A stretch of 64,000 bases of DNA, taken from positions 1 through 64,000 of the forward strand of contig CAJTDS010000009.1 in assembly GCA_910575165.1 (NCBI GenBank). Direction: 5' to 3'. Shown here one piece after another: positions 17,031 through 25,626 of this stretch. The notes under the pieces were generated by a model. It was not told where the DNA came from, searched no databases, and saw only the letters and a list, made by a program, of their open reading frames with translations. The DNA is from Eggerthellaceae bacterium. GTDB taxonomy: Bacteria; Actinomycetota; Coriobacteriia; Coriobacteriales; Eggerthellaceae. Made by a program: the position numbers and the translations under genes. Numbering within the stretch: the first letter of the stretch is position 1; each line of letters opens with the position of its first letter.

Positions 17031-19958
17031 CTACAGCGCCTTTTCCAGGTAGCGGCCGGTGGCGCTGGCCGGGCAGGCCGCCACCTGGGCGGGCGTGCCG
17101 GCGCAGACGACGGTTCCGCCCTGCTCGCCGCCGCCCGGACCCATGTCCACCACGTAGTCGGCGTTGGCGATCATGTCTAGGTCGTGCTCGATGACCACCA
17201 CGGTAGCTCCCTGCTCGATCAGGCTCTGCAGCACGCCGATGAGGGTCGCCACGTCTAGAGGGTGCAACCCGATGGTGGGTTCGTCGAACACGAAGAGGGT
17301 GTCGCTTTGGTTTCGCTTCATCTCGCTGGCCAGCTTCAGCCGCTGGGCCTCGCCGCCGGAAAGCGCCGGCGTGGCCTCGCCAAGCGTCAGGTAGCCCAGG
17401 CCTAGATCGTGCAGCACCTGCAGCTTGTCGTGAACGCGCTTCACGTGTGCAAGAGCGCAAAGCGCCTGGTCAACGGTGAGAGAGAGCACCTCAGGAAGAG
17501 ACAGCGTGTGGATGGCGGCGAAGTCGCGCGCGTGGTCGTGGGTGCTTGGGGCGGTTGCAGTGGGGCTCCCCGGGGAGGGGATGCCACGCGCAGTTCCGCA
17601 CGAGGGCAAACGCGAAGCGTTTAGCGCGAGCTCAGGACTGTTCGAGCATGGCGTCCCCTCCCCGGGGAGCCCCTGCGCAGACGTGCAGTCGGCCCCTTCC
17701 GCGCCCAGCTCCGCATCTCCTTCCATCTGCATCTGCACGGCGTAGGCGTCGCGGCTGTAGCGGCTGCCTCGGCAGTCGGGGCAGGGGATGTCCACGTCGG
17801 GCAAGAACTGCACGTCCAACGAGATCTGGCCGGTGCCGTCGCAGGTGGGGCAGCGCAGGCTGCCGGTGTTGTAGGAGAAATCGCCGGCCTTAAGTCCGCG
17901 GGCCTTCGCATCGGAGAGCTTGGCGAACTCGCGGCGCAGGTCGTCGAGCACGCCGGAATAGGTGGCCACGGTTGAGCGCACGTTCACGCCGATAGGGGTT
18001 GCATCCACCAGATCCACCCGCCTGATGTCCGGGGCATCCGCGGACAGCACGTGGGCGGGCAGCGACTTCCCCGCAAGCTCGCATTTCAGGCCTTCTACCA
18101 GGCTTTCCAGCACCATGGTGGTCTTTCCCGAGCCAGAGACGCCGGTGACGCAGGTAAGGCGTCCTTTCGGGATGGCCGCCTCCAGCGGCTTCACCGTATG
18201 AATGGCGCCGGTTTTCAAGCTGATGGTGCCCTCGTCGAACAGGTGGGATTCGGCGACGGGGGTCCGCACGCGCACCTTCGCTTCGCCGGACAGGAACGGC
18301 CCGATGCGGGAGGCAGGGTTCGTCTCGATGTCGGCCACGGTGCCCTGGGCTATCATGCGCCCGCCGTTCGCGCCGGAGCCGGGGCCTATTTCCACCAGCC
18401 AGTTCGCATGGCGCAGCACGTCCACGTCGTGGTCCACCATTACCACGGAGTTGCCGTCGGCCAGCAGGTCGTCTATGACCCCCAGCAGCCCTTCCACGTT
18501 CGCCGGGTGCAGTCCGATGGACGGCTCGTCCAGCACGTAGAGCACGCCGGTGGTGCGGCTGCGGACCGCGCGGGTGAGGGCTACGCGCTGGCGCTCGCCG
18601 TTGGAGAGGGTCTCGCTGGCGCGGTCGAGGGACAGGTACCCCAGCCCCAGCTGCTCCAGGCGCTCTATAGGCTCGCGCATCTCGGAGGTGATGGAGGCGG
18701 CCATGGGGCGCATCTCCGCAGGCAGCCAGGGTGCCACCGTGGGCAGCCAGTCGCGCAGTTCGTCCAAAGTGAAGGCGGTCACCTGGGCAAGGTTCAATCC
18801 GTCGATCAGGCTGCTGCGCGCCTGCTGCGACAGACGGGTGCCGTGGCAGGCGGGGCAGGGGGCTTCGCGCAGGTACTTCGCCACGCGGGCCAGGCCCTTC
18901 TCGTCCTTGGCCTTGGCCAGGGCGTTCTTCACCGCGTTCACGGCGCTGTAGTAGGTGAAGTCAAGCTCCGTGGCGCTGCCTTTGTCCTTCGGCACGTACA
19001 GGATGTGGCGCTTCTCCATGGGGCCGTGCAGCACCATGTCCTTTTCCGCGTCGGTGAGGTCTTTGTAGGGGACGTCGGTGCGCACGCCCATTTCGCGGGC
19101 GACGTCCACCATAAGCGACCACATGAGGTGCCCCCAGGGAGCCACGGCGCCTTCGTCCAGGGTGAGGTTCTCGTCCTTGATCAGGGTGGATTCGTCCACT
19201 TCGCGCACAACGCCGGTGCCGCCGCACTCCGGGCACGCCCCGCCGCTGTTGAAGGCCAGGTCCTCCGCGCCGGGTCCGAAGAACTCCACGCCGCAGGTTT
19301 CGCAGGTGATGGGCGCCTCGGCGGCCACGTTGAGCGACGGCGGGTTCATATGCCCGTTGGGGCAGCGGTGGCTTGCCAGGCGCGAGAACATGAGCCGCAG
19401 GTAGTTGAGCAGCTCCGTGGACGTGCCGAAGGTGGAGTGCACGCCGGGGATGCCGGGTCGCTGACGCAGGGCCAGGGCGGCAGGCACGTGCAGCACCTCG
19501 TCGACGGTGGCGCGTCCGGCCTGGGAGATGCGCCGGCGCGTGTAGGTGGAAAGCGCCTCCAGGTAGCGCCGGCTGCCTTCCGCATACAGCACGCCCAGGG
19601 CAAGCGAGCTCTTCCCCGATCCCGACACGCCCGCGATGCCCACCAGCTGCCGCAGGGGTACGTCCAGGCTGAGGTTCTTCAGGTTGTGCATCCGGGCGCC
19701 GCGCACCTGGATGGTGTCGGGCTCGGTGAACTGCGCCGGCTGGACGGCGGACGAGGGCGCGGCGGCTGCGGAGTAGCTGGCGGCGCAATCGGCGGGCGCG
19801 ACAGCGGTCGTGCAGCTAGCGGCGCGGTTGTTGTGTGCGGCACTGGCCGTGCAGCCTGCGGTGGCGGAACGGCCCGCGGATTCTGCGGACGTGCTGCTGG
19901 CGGCGCGACTAGCGGGTGTGGCAGATTTGCGGGCGTTCGACATGTCGGTGTGTTGCAT
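17031..19958 (-). CDS. UvrA-like ABC-ATPase (class II UvrA / antibiotic-self-resistance type) with in-frame palindromic insertion
   Basis: 975 residues with two ABC modules. Walker A sites are GVSGSGKSSLALG (about residue 110) and GVSGSGKTTMVLE. The signature sequences are LSNGERQRVALTRA and LSGGEAQRLKLASE. The Walker B/His regions are YVLDEPSIGLHPAN and FVFDEPTIGLHPLD. Zn-finger cysteines occur at CETC...CPEC and CPTC...CPDC. The region between Walker A and the first zinc finger is short and lacks the usual UvrB-binding domain, which points to the UvrA2/DrrC-like class rather than the housekeeping excinuclease subunit. Two oddities: a 75-residue Ala/Ser-rich N-terminal extension, and about 65 extra residues after RGSRYSRDAYAVQ, part of which is encoded by a 25-bp inverted repeat (17562-17673). 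AAGGAAG precedes the ATG. Confidence 0.85.
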   Translation of the reverse strand: MQHTDMSNARKSATPASRAASSTSAESAGRSATAGCTASAAHNNRAASCTTAVAPADCAASYSAAAAPSSAVQPAQFTEPDTIQVRGARMHNLKNLSLDVPLRQLVGIAGVSGSGKSSLALGVLYAEGSRRYLEALSTYTRRRISQAGRATVDEVLHVPAALALRQRPGIPGVHSTFGTSTELLNYLRLMFSRLASHRCPNGHMNPPSLNVAAEAPITCETCGVEFFGPGAEDLAFNSGGACPECGGTGVVREVDESTLIKDENLTLDEGAVAPWGHLMWSLMVDVAREMGVRTDVPYKDLTDAEKDMVLHGPMEKRHILYVPKDKGSATELDFTYYSAVNAVKNALAKAKDEKGLARVAKYLREAPCPACHGTRLSQQARSSLIDGLNLAQVTAFTLDELRDWLPTVAPWLPAEMRPMAASITSEMREPIERLEQLGLGYLSLDRASETLSNGERQRVALTRAVRSRTTGVLYVLDEPSIGLHPANVEGLLGVIDDLLADGNSVVMVDHDVDVLRHANWLVEIGPGSGANGGRMIAQGTVADIETNPASRIGPFLSGEAKVRVRTPVAESHLFDEGTISLKTGAIHTVKPLEAAIPKGRLTCVTGVSGSGKTTMVLESLVEGLKCELAGKSLPAHVLSADAPDIRRVDLVDATPIGVNVRSTVATYSGVLDDLRREFAKLSDAKARGLKAGDFSYNTGSLRCPTCDGTGQISLDVQFLPDVDIPCPDCRGSRYSRDAYAVQMQMEGDAELGAEGADCTSAQGLPGEGTPCSNSPELALNASRLPSCGTARGIPSPGSPTATAPSTHDHARDFAAIHTLSLPEVLSLTVDQALCALAHVKRVHDKLQVLHDLGLGYLTLGEATPALSGGEAQRLKLASEMKRNQSDTLFVFDEPTIGLHPLDVATLIGVLQSLIEQGATVVVIEHDLDMIANADYVVDMGPGGGEQGGTVVCAGTPAQVAACPASATGRYLEKAL
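17562..17673. repeat. Palindromic insertion inside the UvrA-like gene
   Basis: Arms 17562-17586 and 17649-17673 are reverse complements at 24 of 25 positions, each containing the self-palindrome CTCCCCGGGGAG, around a 62-nt loop. The insertion preserves the reading frame and encodes a Gly/Pro/Ser-rich peptide (about residues 762-799) with no place in the UvrA fold. Confidence 0.7.
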
Positions 19959-20081
19959 GGCGCTTCCTTTTTCTCGGACTCACCACTTTACGCCAGCGAC
20001 GCCCGTTTCCGGCAGAAATCGCAGGTTTGGCAAAGAATCGTCGGGTTGCCCTTCGGCTACGGCGGGAAAGGACGGGCCAGT

Positions 20082-20180
20082 GGTGTCGATGCCCGCAACG
20101 CCTTCGCGAAGATGGACGTGCATTCCCAGCAAGAGCTTCTCGATGTCGCCCGCGCCGAATTCCCCGTTCGCCCGCGCTAG
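20082..20180 (+). pseudogene. Relic of a LuxR-family gene, C-terminal HTH only
   Basis: The frame ending at TAG 20178-20180 reads ARNAFAKMDVHSQQELLDVA then RAEFPV. It matches the last helix and tail of the LuxR domains elsewhere in this window (IYQKTGVQSKQELLDIV at 43680, IQNAYGKLDIHSVKELNALL at 21580). Upstream the similarity fades within about ten codons and there is no start. It is a decayed remnant on the opposite strand to, and facing, the intact LuxR gene at 21541-23070. Confidence 0.5.
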
Positions 20181-20208
20181 CCCCTACGCCGCGTCCGTTA
20201 GCGGGGCG
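20157..20208. repeat. Direct repeat flanking the fic gene, copy 1
   Basis: GAATTCCCCGTTCGCCCGCG followed by CTAGCCCCTACGCCGCGTCC and GTTAGCGGGGCG. It matches 21517-21564 apart from a 4-nt insertion and two substitutions. The two copies bracket the fic gene. Confidence 0.65.
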
Positions 20209-20285
20209 CATTCCATGTCGTTAACCGCGCCGCCGTATCGCGTTCGCGGACATCCGGCCGGGACGTTGGGGCATTGCGTCGCTGG

Positions 20286-21413
20286 TCAGGATATGGCGCG
20301 GGCTTTTCGGTACTTCTGCAGGCGGCTGTTGGGTTTGTCGGGGATTGTCCTTTCGATGAGCCCAAGCGCAAGTGCGGGGTGGACGTAGGTGTATAGAAAC
20401 GTAGGCCGATGCTTCAGGCCAAGTCGGTCCATGAGCGCTGCTGCGGAAAGCTCCTCGGCGCCAAGTGCATCGAGGAGCCGCGCAACTTGTTCGGTCACTT
20501 GTTCGGTCACTTGTTCGGTGCAAGCTTTCTCGCGCTCCGTGTTGCCGTCGATTGCGAGATGCCCTGCAGGGTCGCTTTGCGGCCAATCGACATACAAGCG
20601 GCGATTTCTCAGATCGTGCTGCGTCCCCATCAGAAGATTCTCGAAGAATTTGTCCAGATAGCGTGACGTCTCATGCACCCTGTGGTCGATGTTGCTGTAG
20701 TTTGCTCTTACCAGCGCATTGCGAAAGTACCAGGAGTGCTTTGCGAACGAGTCGTTATCGGTATCGATGCCCAATGTGCGCAAGTACTTAACGATAAATA
20801 CTGCGGTGGCGCGCGTGTTCCCCTCGCAAAAAGGATGAATCTGCCAGATGCCGGAAGCGAAGGAGGCGATGTGATGGGCTATTTCTGCTCTTGATAATCC
20901 AGCATAGGAAAAAGAGGCTTCCTTAGCGAAATCGTAGTCAACGGTTTCGTCGATGTTCTCCCAGGGGGCATAGCGAACGGTGTCGCCTTTCAGCACCCAC
21001 TCCCGCTTCGTGATGTTGTACGTTCGATACGATCCCGCGCTTTCAATCAGCCCTTCGAACAGCCGCCCGTGAATCCTTTTCCACGCCGAAGGAGAGAACG
21101 TGAACGCAGTTTCCCCGAGGATCATCGCTATGCGCGAGGAGACCACGTCCGCTTCTTTTGATTCCATCTCTTCCTGGGTTCGATCTTGCTTTCGCTCGTA
21201 GTAGGAGTCGATTCGTTTTCGTACCTGATCAATGGTGATGAGGCCTTCGATGTGCTGTTTGGCGGTATCTATCAGGTACGTCGAGGGCGACAGTCCGTCT
21301 ACGGCCTGCAGGCCGATAGCGGTCGACCAGTCTCTGCCTCGCCGTGCACGTTCGGGCTCTGCTTCGCGAATATAGGGTTCAAGCTCGAAGCCCCACGGTT
21401 TCATGTCCGTCAT
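20286..21413 (-). CDS. fic: Fic/DOC-family protein with N-terminal helical inhibitor-like segment and C-terminal winged helix
   Basis: 375 residues. The Fic core motif HPFCEGNTR (193-201) keeps the catalytic His and the G-N-x-R anion hole, so AMP transfer from ATP to a Ser/Thr/Tyr target is expected. A helical segment at about 43-72 (STYLIDTAKQHIEGLITIDQ) resembles VbhA-type inhibitory helices that precede some Fic domains. A TEQV triplet repeat (12-bp DNA repeat) leads into a winged-helix-like tail (ELSAAALMDRLGLKHRPTFL). Base composition is noticeably lower in GC than in its neighbours, and the gene is bracketed by direct repeats, both signs of recent acquisition. Weak ribosome-binding site (GAAAGAGAG); -10 TATAAT at 21486-21481. 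Whether it is a toxin or a regulator is undetermined. Confidence 0.85.
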   Translation of the reverse strand: MTDMKPWGFELEPYIREAEPERARRGRDWSTAIGLQAVDGLSPSTYLIDTAKQHIEGLITIDQVRKRIDSYYERKQDRTQEEMESKEADVVSSRIAMILGETAFTFSPSAWKRIHGRLFEGLIESAGSYRTYNITKREWVLKGDTVRYAPWENIDETVDYDFAKEASFSYAGLSRAEIAHHIASFASGIWQIHPFCEGNTRATAVFIVKYLRTLGIDTDNDSFAKHSWYFRNALVRANYSNIDHRVHETSRYLDKFFENLLMGTQHDLRNRRLYVDWPQSDPAGHLAIDGNTEREKACTEQVTEQVTEQVARLLDALGAEELSAAALMDRLGLKHRPTFLYTYVHPALALGLIERTIPDKPNSRLQKYRKARAIS

Positions 21414-21480
21414 GTGATGCTCTCTTTCCCGCAGGTGTTTACGCGGGTTTCATCTTGGAATGTGAGTTTGTTTCGTCCTT

Positions 21481-21486
21481 CATTAT
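21481..21486 (-). promoter_or_regulatory. -10 box of fic
   Basis: Perfect TATAAT on the minus strand, 68 nt before the ATG at 21413. No good -35. Confidence 0.45.
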
Positions 21487-21516
21487 ACGGCATACAGAGA
21501 TGGTCGGGATCAGTGC

Positions 21517-21564
21517 GGAATTCCCCGTCCGCGCTAGCCCCTACGCCGCGTCCGCTAGCAGGGC
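21517..21564. repeat. Direct repeat flanking the fic gene, copy 2 (overlaps the 3' end of a LuxR gene)
   Basis: The second copy of the 48-52-bp repeat found at 20157-20208. It includes the last eight codons and stop of the LuxR gene at 21541, so the presumed insertion site lies at the 3' end of a gene, a common arrangement for integration sites. Confidence 0.65.
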
Positions 21565-23070
21565 GTTCAGCTCTTTCACGGAGTGGATGTCCAGCTTGCC
21601 GTAGGCGTTCTGGATGTGGGTGCGCACGGTGTTGGGCGAGATGAACAGCTGGTTGCCGATGGCGTCGGCCCGCACGCCCTGGGCCAGCAGCACCAGCACC
21701 TCCTGCTCGCGCTTGGTAAGGGACGCCTGCTGCGCCAACGCCGCCACTTTTTCGCGCACCAGCTTGTCCTGGTACTGTTTGGGCAGGTAGTCGCGTCGAA
21801 GGCCCCACAGCTTCTTGATGTCGGCGTCCGAGCCCACCCAAAAGGTCGCCAGGGTGCACAGCAGAAACGCCACGATGCGCAGCACGGCGAACAGCTCGGA
21901 GTCCATCAGCACTTGGCGGATGGTGTACTCGCAGATGATGCCGCTTACAAACTGGCCCAAGCTTAAGAACAGAATCCCCCAGGCGGCAAGGCCGGTGCCG
22001 GTGCAGTCGCTTTCCTTGTAGATGAGGCAGCAGCCCATGATGAACAGCATCTGGTACAGCACCGCCGTGCAGTCGCCGGTCACCACGGCGGGGATGGCGA
22101 TGGACACGAGCGGTACCATCAGAAACTCCAGCACCGCCAGCGTGAACACTGCCTTTCGAAGTGTGCTCCACACACGGGCGAAAGTGCACTCGCGGCGCGT
22201 GTGCAGCACCAGCACCAGCGCGATGGCCAGCAGCGCACCCAGGCCCAGCGGAATGCTGCCGTCCACGGCTATGGTGGGAACCCCGGCCGTGGAGAACGTC
22301 TCCCCGTACACCACGCGCCGTCCGATGGTGTGCAGGAATCCCAACACTGCGCCGTACATGACCAGGTGGGCGATGAGGGCGCGCGGCTCCTTCGAGTCCA
22401 CGATGCGCGCCTGTATCAGCAGCGACTGCAAGCGCGGATCGGCAGTGGTGGGCAGCAGTCGCGCGAATCCGTAGGAGTACAGGCATGCTATCAGCAGAAA
22501 TGCCAGGCTGCAGGACTCATCGAACCAGGGGCTGCTGGATTTGTCCAAAACGGGCACCACAACCAGGTTCACAAGGGCCAGGCCCGACGCAATGGCTATG
22601 GCGACCAGGGCCGAAAGTTGTGCAGGGCGTTCGAACAGCACTTGGGCGGCGCCGATGAAGCCGTACACCAGGATGGCGTTGGCGGCGATGTGCAGCAGTG
22701 CGGCCAGCGGGTACAGGTACAACTCGCAGAGCGCGACGAAGTGCAGCAGGTCGATGGCCACTAGTATGGCCACCCAGGCAACCAGGGGAATTCGCCGCAC
22801 CCATTCCTGACGGTTTTCGCGAGAGAGCAGCAGATAGCCGCCGGCGCCGATGAGCATGCCCAGGGCGCGGCTGGGGCAGTGGAAGGTCATGAAGAAGCGG
22901 GCGGGCGAGGCGAACTCCTCTTGCCACGACACCGCCAGAATCCAGTTGCGCGCCAGCTCGTGAAGCAGTTCCCACCATCCGGTGAAGGCCATGAGCGCCC
23001 CTGCCAGCAGTATCAGCCGCGCCCGGTGCAGGGCGGTCGCGTTGCCCCGTATGGTGGCCAGAACTCCCAT
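21541..23070 (-). CDS. LuxR-family regulator with N-terminal multi-helix membrane half
   Basis: 509 residues from ATG 23070, which is preceded by AAGGAG; the upstream frame to 23154 is not needed. About twelve hydrophobic segments occupy residues 15-420. The C-terminus is a LuxR HTH (LTKREQEVLVLLAQGVRADA, then SPNTVRTHIQNAYGKL). It is the same architecture as the genes at 14957 and 42212, with little identity outside the HTH. It is divergent from the trihaem cytochrome/molybdoenzyme gene at 23336, its most likely target. Its last codons lie in a direct repeat that is duplicated on the far side of fic. Confidence 0.8.
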   Translation of the reverse strand: MGVLATIRGNATALHRARLILLAGALMAFTGWWELLHELARNWILAVSWQEEFASPARFFMTFHCPSRALGMLIGAGGYLLLSRENRQEWVRRIPLVAWVAILVAIDLLHFVALCELYLYPLAALLHIAANAILVYGFIGAAQVLFERPAQLSALVAIAIASGLALVNLVVVPVLDKSSSPWFDESCSLAFLLIACLYSYGFARLLPTTADPRLQSLLIQARIVDSKEPRALIAHLVMYGAVLGFLHTIGRRVVYGETFSTAGVPTIAVDGSIPLGLGALLAIALVLVLHTRRECTFARVWSTLRKAVFTLAVLEFLMVPLVSIAIPAVVTGDCTAVLYQMLFIMGCCLIYKESDCTGTGLAAWGILFLSLGQFVSGIICEYTIRQVLMDSELFAVLRIVAFLLCTLATFWVGSDADIKKLWGLRRDYLPKQYQDKLVREKVAALAQQASLTKREQEVLVLLAQGVRADAIGNQLFISPNTVRTHIQNAYGKLDIHSVKELNALLADAA

Positions 23071-23123
23071 CGCGCCGCTCCTTCCCGGACAAGGCCGTAC
23101 TTGTGGCCTTCTGCTGGCTGGAA

Positions 23124-23129
23124 AGTATA
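23124..23129 (-). promoter_or_regulatory. -10 box of the second membrane LuxR gene
   Basis: TATACT on the minus strand, 53 nt before the ATG at 23070, in the 265-bp divergent interval shared with the cytochrome gene. Confidence 0.4.
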
Positions 23130-23335
23130 GTCCCAGATGGAATCGGCACCTCATTGATTTTTACGTAGTTTGCGTTTTGCCTGGTCAGAAAATCATCGAG
23201 GAATGACTAGGCGGCATCTGCCCGAAGTTGGTAAGTTCGGGTACGGCCGTTGCCCAGAGAGAGCAGGGGAGAGGAGGAAGCGGTCGCAGGGGCGGCGGCG
23301 AACGTATTCGAACTCTTACATGGAGGTGAGAATTC

Positions 23336-24925
23336 ATGAGGAAGAAGGGGTTGAAGAAAGCGGCGATCGCAGCGGTGGCTCTGAGCCTGACGCTGTCGGT
23401 GTTCGCCATCGCCGGATGCGCGAACCAGCCGGCGCCTAAGGGGGACGCCACCGACACCGCGCCCAAGACCGAGCAGCCCGCAGCCGCCGCTGCGGAGCCC
23501 GAGGCCGACAAAGCCGACGACAAGGCCGCCAACACCGCGGCCGACACCTTCGCCATGCCTGGCGATTTCCAGAACAAGGACGCCGGCTCGTTCACCGAGA
23601 CCGACTACAACGTGGACTTCATCAACGACGGCAATCGCGGATGCAGCGCCTGCCATACCGACCTGTACGACGTGATGGGCGATCTGAGCCCCATCCAGCA
23701 CGTGCTCTCAAGCCCGGCTGGCTACGGTCAGACTTACGACAACTTCGCCAACGACTGCATGGCCTGCCATCGCTACAACGTGAAGTTCGGCGGCCCGCGC
23801 CTGTCCGCGGTGCTGCATGCGTCCCATTACGCAAACTCCACGTTCACCGACGAGCAGAACGGCAACTGCTGGAGCTGCCACGCCACGAACCTGGCCGGCG
23901 AGATGGTCATGTGGGACGAGTACAAGTACTCCGCCGAGATGGCCGGCTACGGTGATTCGGCTGACCCCTCCGTCGCCGAGCAGTGGCTGCAGCTGCGCCA
24001 GTGGAACAACAACAGCCTGATCGACGTGGTGCTCGACCGCGACCTGACCGTGGACGTGCAGCTCTCCCAGCCCGTGCTGGACGAGAAGGACATGTTCATC
24101 GCTGACAACTACCTGATCCCGCAGTTCACCGAGCAGAACTACGAGCTGAAGATCGTGGGCGCCAACGAGGACAAGACGCTTACCCTGGCCGACCTGAAGG
24201 CCATGCCCCAGACCGAGATCACGGCCACGCAGATCTGCATGACCAACCCCGTGAACGGCACCATGATCGGCAACATCCCGGTCAAGGGCGTCAAGGTTGA
24301 GGACTTCATCGAGGCAATCGGCGGCATCCCCGAGGGCAAGATCTCGCTGGCCTGCGCTGGCGACGACGGCTGGGGCCATGAGTGCTCCATCCGGTTCCTC
24401 ATCGACCAGGGCGCCGTGCTGGCGCTGGAGATGTGGGGCCATGAGCTGTCCACCGATCAGGGCTACCCGCTGACCATGGTCATCCCCGGCGTGGGCGGTG
24501 CCTTCTGGGACAAGTGGATCAGCACCATCACCTTCGGCGAGAACGAGAAAGCCGTGGCGGGCACCTGGCCCTACATGGCGGCGTTCCCCGACGGCTTCCA
24601 GGGCGTGCAGAGCTCCGGCTGGTTCTCGCCCAACAAGGACGGTCTGGAGTACAAGGTGGGCGAGCCGGTTGAGATCAAGGGCTACGTTTTCGACAACGCC
24701 AACATGGGCCACACCATGGAGGCCGTGGCCTTCAGCGCCGACTACGGCCACAACTGGACCACCATCGAGATTCCCGATTCCTTCGACCAGGGCCAGTGGG
24801 TCATCTGGGAGGGAACCTGGACGCCCGAGACCGCCGGCACCTACGTGCTGCAGGTGAAGACCATCGACTCCGAGGGCAGCGAGCCCTATCGTCCGGCGTC
24901 GGTTATCGTCAAGGTGACGGAATAG
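23336..24925 (+). CDS. Exported trihaem cytochrome c / sulfite-oxidase-like molybdopterin enzyme (lipoprotein)
   Basis: 529 residues. A lipoprotein signal ends FAIAGC (Cys 28). After an Ala/Glu/Asp-rich linker come three c-type haem sites: CSACH (103-107), CMACH (141-145) and CWSCH (178-182). The rest is a sulfite-oxidase-fold domain. ATQICMTNPVNG places Cys 301 where that family has its molybdenum-ligating Cys, followed by GNIPVKGVKVEDFIEAIGG, and an Ig-like C-terminal dimerisation domain ends the protein (AGTYVLQVKTIDSEG). Haem and molybdenum domains are usually on separate or differently arranged chains, so this fusion would pass electrons directly between Mo and an outside carrier. GGAGGTG precedes the ATG. 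It is followed after 16 nt by a small exported Cys-rich protein. Substrate unknown; both sulfite and organic S- or N-oxides are possible. Confidence 0.75.
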   Translation: MRKKGLKKAAIAAVALSLTLSVFAIAGCANQPAPKGDATDTAPKTEQPAAAAAEPEADKADDKAANTAADTFAMPGDFQNKDAGSFTETDYNVDFINDGNRGCSACHTDLYDVMGDLSPIQHVLSSPAGYGQTYDNFANDCMACHRYNVKFGGPRLSAVLHASHYANSTFTDEQNGNCWSCHATNLAGEMVMWDEYKYSAEMAGYGDSADPSVAEQWLQLRQWNNNSLIDVVLDRDLTVDVQLSQPVLDEKDMFIADNYLIPQFTEQNYELKIVGANEDKTLTLADLKAMPQTEITATQICMTNPVNGTMIGNIPVKGVKVEDFIEAIGGIPEGKISLACAGDDGWGHECSIRFLIDQGAVLALEMWGHELSTDQGYPLTMVIPGVGGAFWDKWISTITFGENEKAVAGTWPYMAAFPDGFQGVQSSGWFSPNKDGLEYKVGEPVEIKGYVFDNANMGHTMEAVAFSADYGHNWTTIEIPDSFDQGQWVIWEGTWTPETAGTYVLQVKTIDSEGSEPYRPASVIVKVTE

Positions 24926-24941
24926 GGGAGGAGGATCACCT

Positions 24942-25436
24942 ATGAAGAAGGAAACCTCGAAGAAGTGGGCGGCTGCTGCCGGTAGCATCGTGCTGGCGAG
25001 CTCGGCTCTGGCCGGCGTGGGAACCGCCGTGGCTGCGGAAGGCGTGGCCGATGCGCCCCAGGCTGCGGCCGAGGCTGCCGAAGGGGCCCAGGGCGCCGGT
25101 GCGGTGAAGCAGGCTGCGGTTCAGGGCGAATTCGCCTACGACCAGGCTACGGTCACCCCGACGGCCACCATCTCCACCATGTTCACGAAGGCCGCGGCCA
25201 CCCTGTGCGCCACTGCGCCCGAGTACGCGCAGCAGTGCGTGGTGAACTGCCCCATCCATGTGACCGGCAACGGTGCCGCTATGGATGCCACCGTGGCCGA
25301 CATGGCCGGTGAGGACGGCGCCAAGTCCATGCTCATGGGCTGCGCCTGCTCCACCAACGCGGCCGGCGGCGGCGCCATCATGAACGCCAACGCCGAGGGC
25401 GTTGCCATCGCAACCGTGGTGGCCATGCTGTCCTAG
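24942..25436 (+). CDS. Small exported Cys-containing protein, partner of the trihaem molybdoenzyme
   Basis: 164 residues. A signal peptide (KKWAAAAGSIVLASSALAG...AVAAEG) is followed by an Ala/Glu-rich linker and a domain of about 95 residues with five Cys (LCATAPEYAQQCVVNC, then MGCAC) and many small residues. There is no CxxCH, so it is not a haem protein; the Cys pattern could bind a metal or form disulfides. GGAGGAGG lies before the ATG, 16 nt after the upstream gene, so the two are co-transcribed, and a strong terminator follows at 25512. I do not recognise a named family. The context suggests a dedicated subunit or electron-transfer partner. Confidence 0.65.
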   Translation: MKKETSKKWAAAAGSIVLASSALAGVGTAVAAEGVADAPQAAAEAAEGAQGAGAVKQAAVQGEFAYDQATVTPTATISTMFTKAAATLCATAPEYAQQCVVNCPIHVTGNGAAMDATVADMAGEDGAKSMLMGCACSTNAAGGGAIMNANAEGVAIATVVAMLS

Positions 25437-25511
25437 CGGTCAGCAAGCCGACGCAAGCGCCAGCTCGCGAGCGTCAACCTGCGAGTGCCAGCCCGGCATA
25501 GGCTGCATTCG

Positions 25512-25547
25512 AGAGGCGCCCTTCCGCACGGAGGGGCGCCTCTTTTT
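25512..25547 (+). terminator. Intrinsic terminator of the cytochrome/molybdoenzyme operon
   Basis: AGAGGCGCC (25512-25520) pairs with GGCGCCTCT (25535-25543), followed by a T5 run. Confidence 0.8.
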
Positions 25548-25614
25548 GCCTGCGCGCCGCCGGCCTGCCTCAGCTGCTTCCCTGCTGTTCTCGTGTACGG
25601 GGTCGATTCGCGGG

Positions 25615-25620
25615 TATGAT
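25615..25620 (+). promoter_or_regulatory. -10 box of the tlpA-like gene
   Basis: TATGAT preceded by GCGGG. The first ATG (25627) starts 6 nt later, so translation either begins on a leaderless message there or at ATG 25648 behind GAAAGGA. Confidence 0.5.
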
Positions 25621-25626
25621 GGGCCC

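Noticed and set aside
18051-20180. A 709-codon open frame antisense to the UvrA-like gene, and similar long antisense frames (for example at 3145-4596, 8976-10688, 28111-29850 and 40-41 kb)
   Set aside because: They lie opposite strongly supported genes, have His/Gly/Arg/Val-rich composition typical of antisense frames in GC-rich DNA, and lack ribosome-binding sites and family motifs. Only the last 33 codons of the first one are kept, as a LuxR relic.
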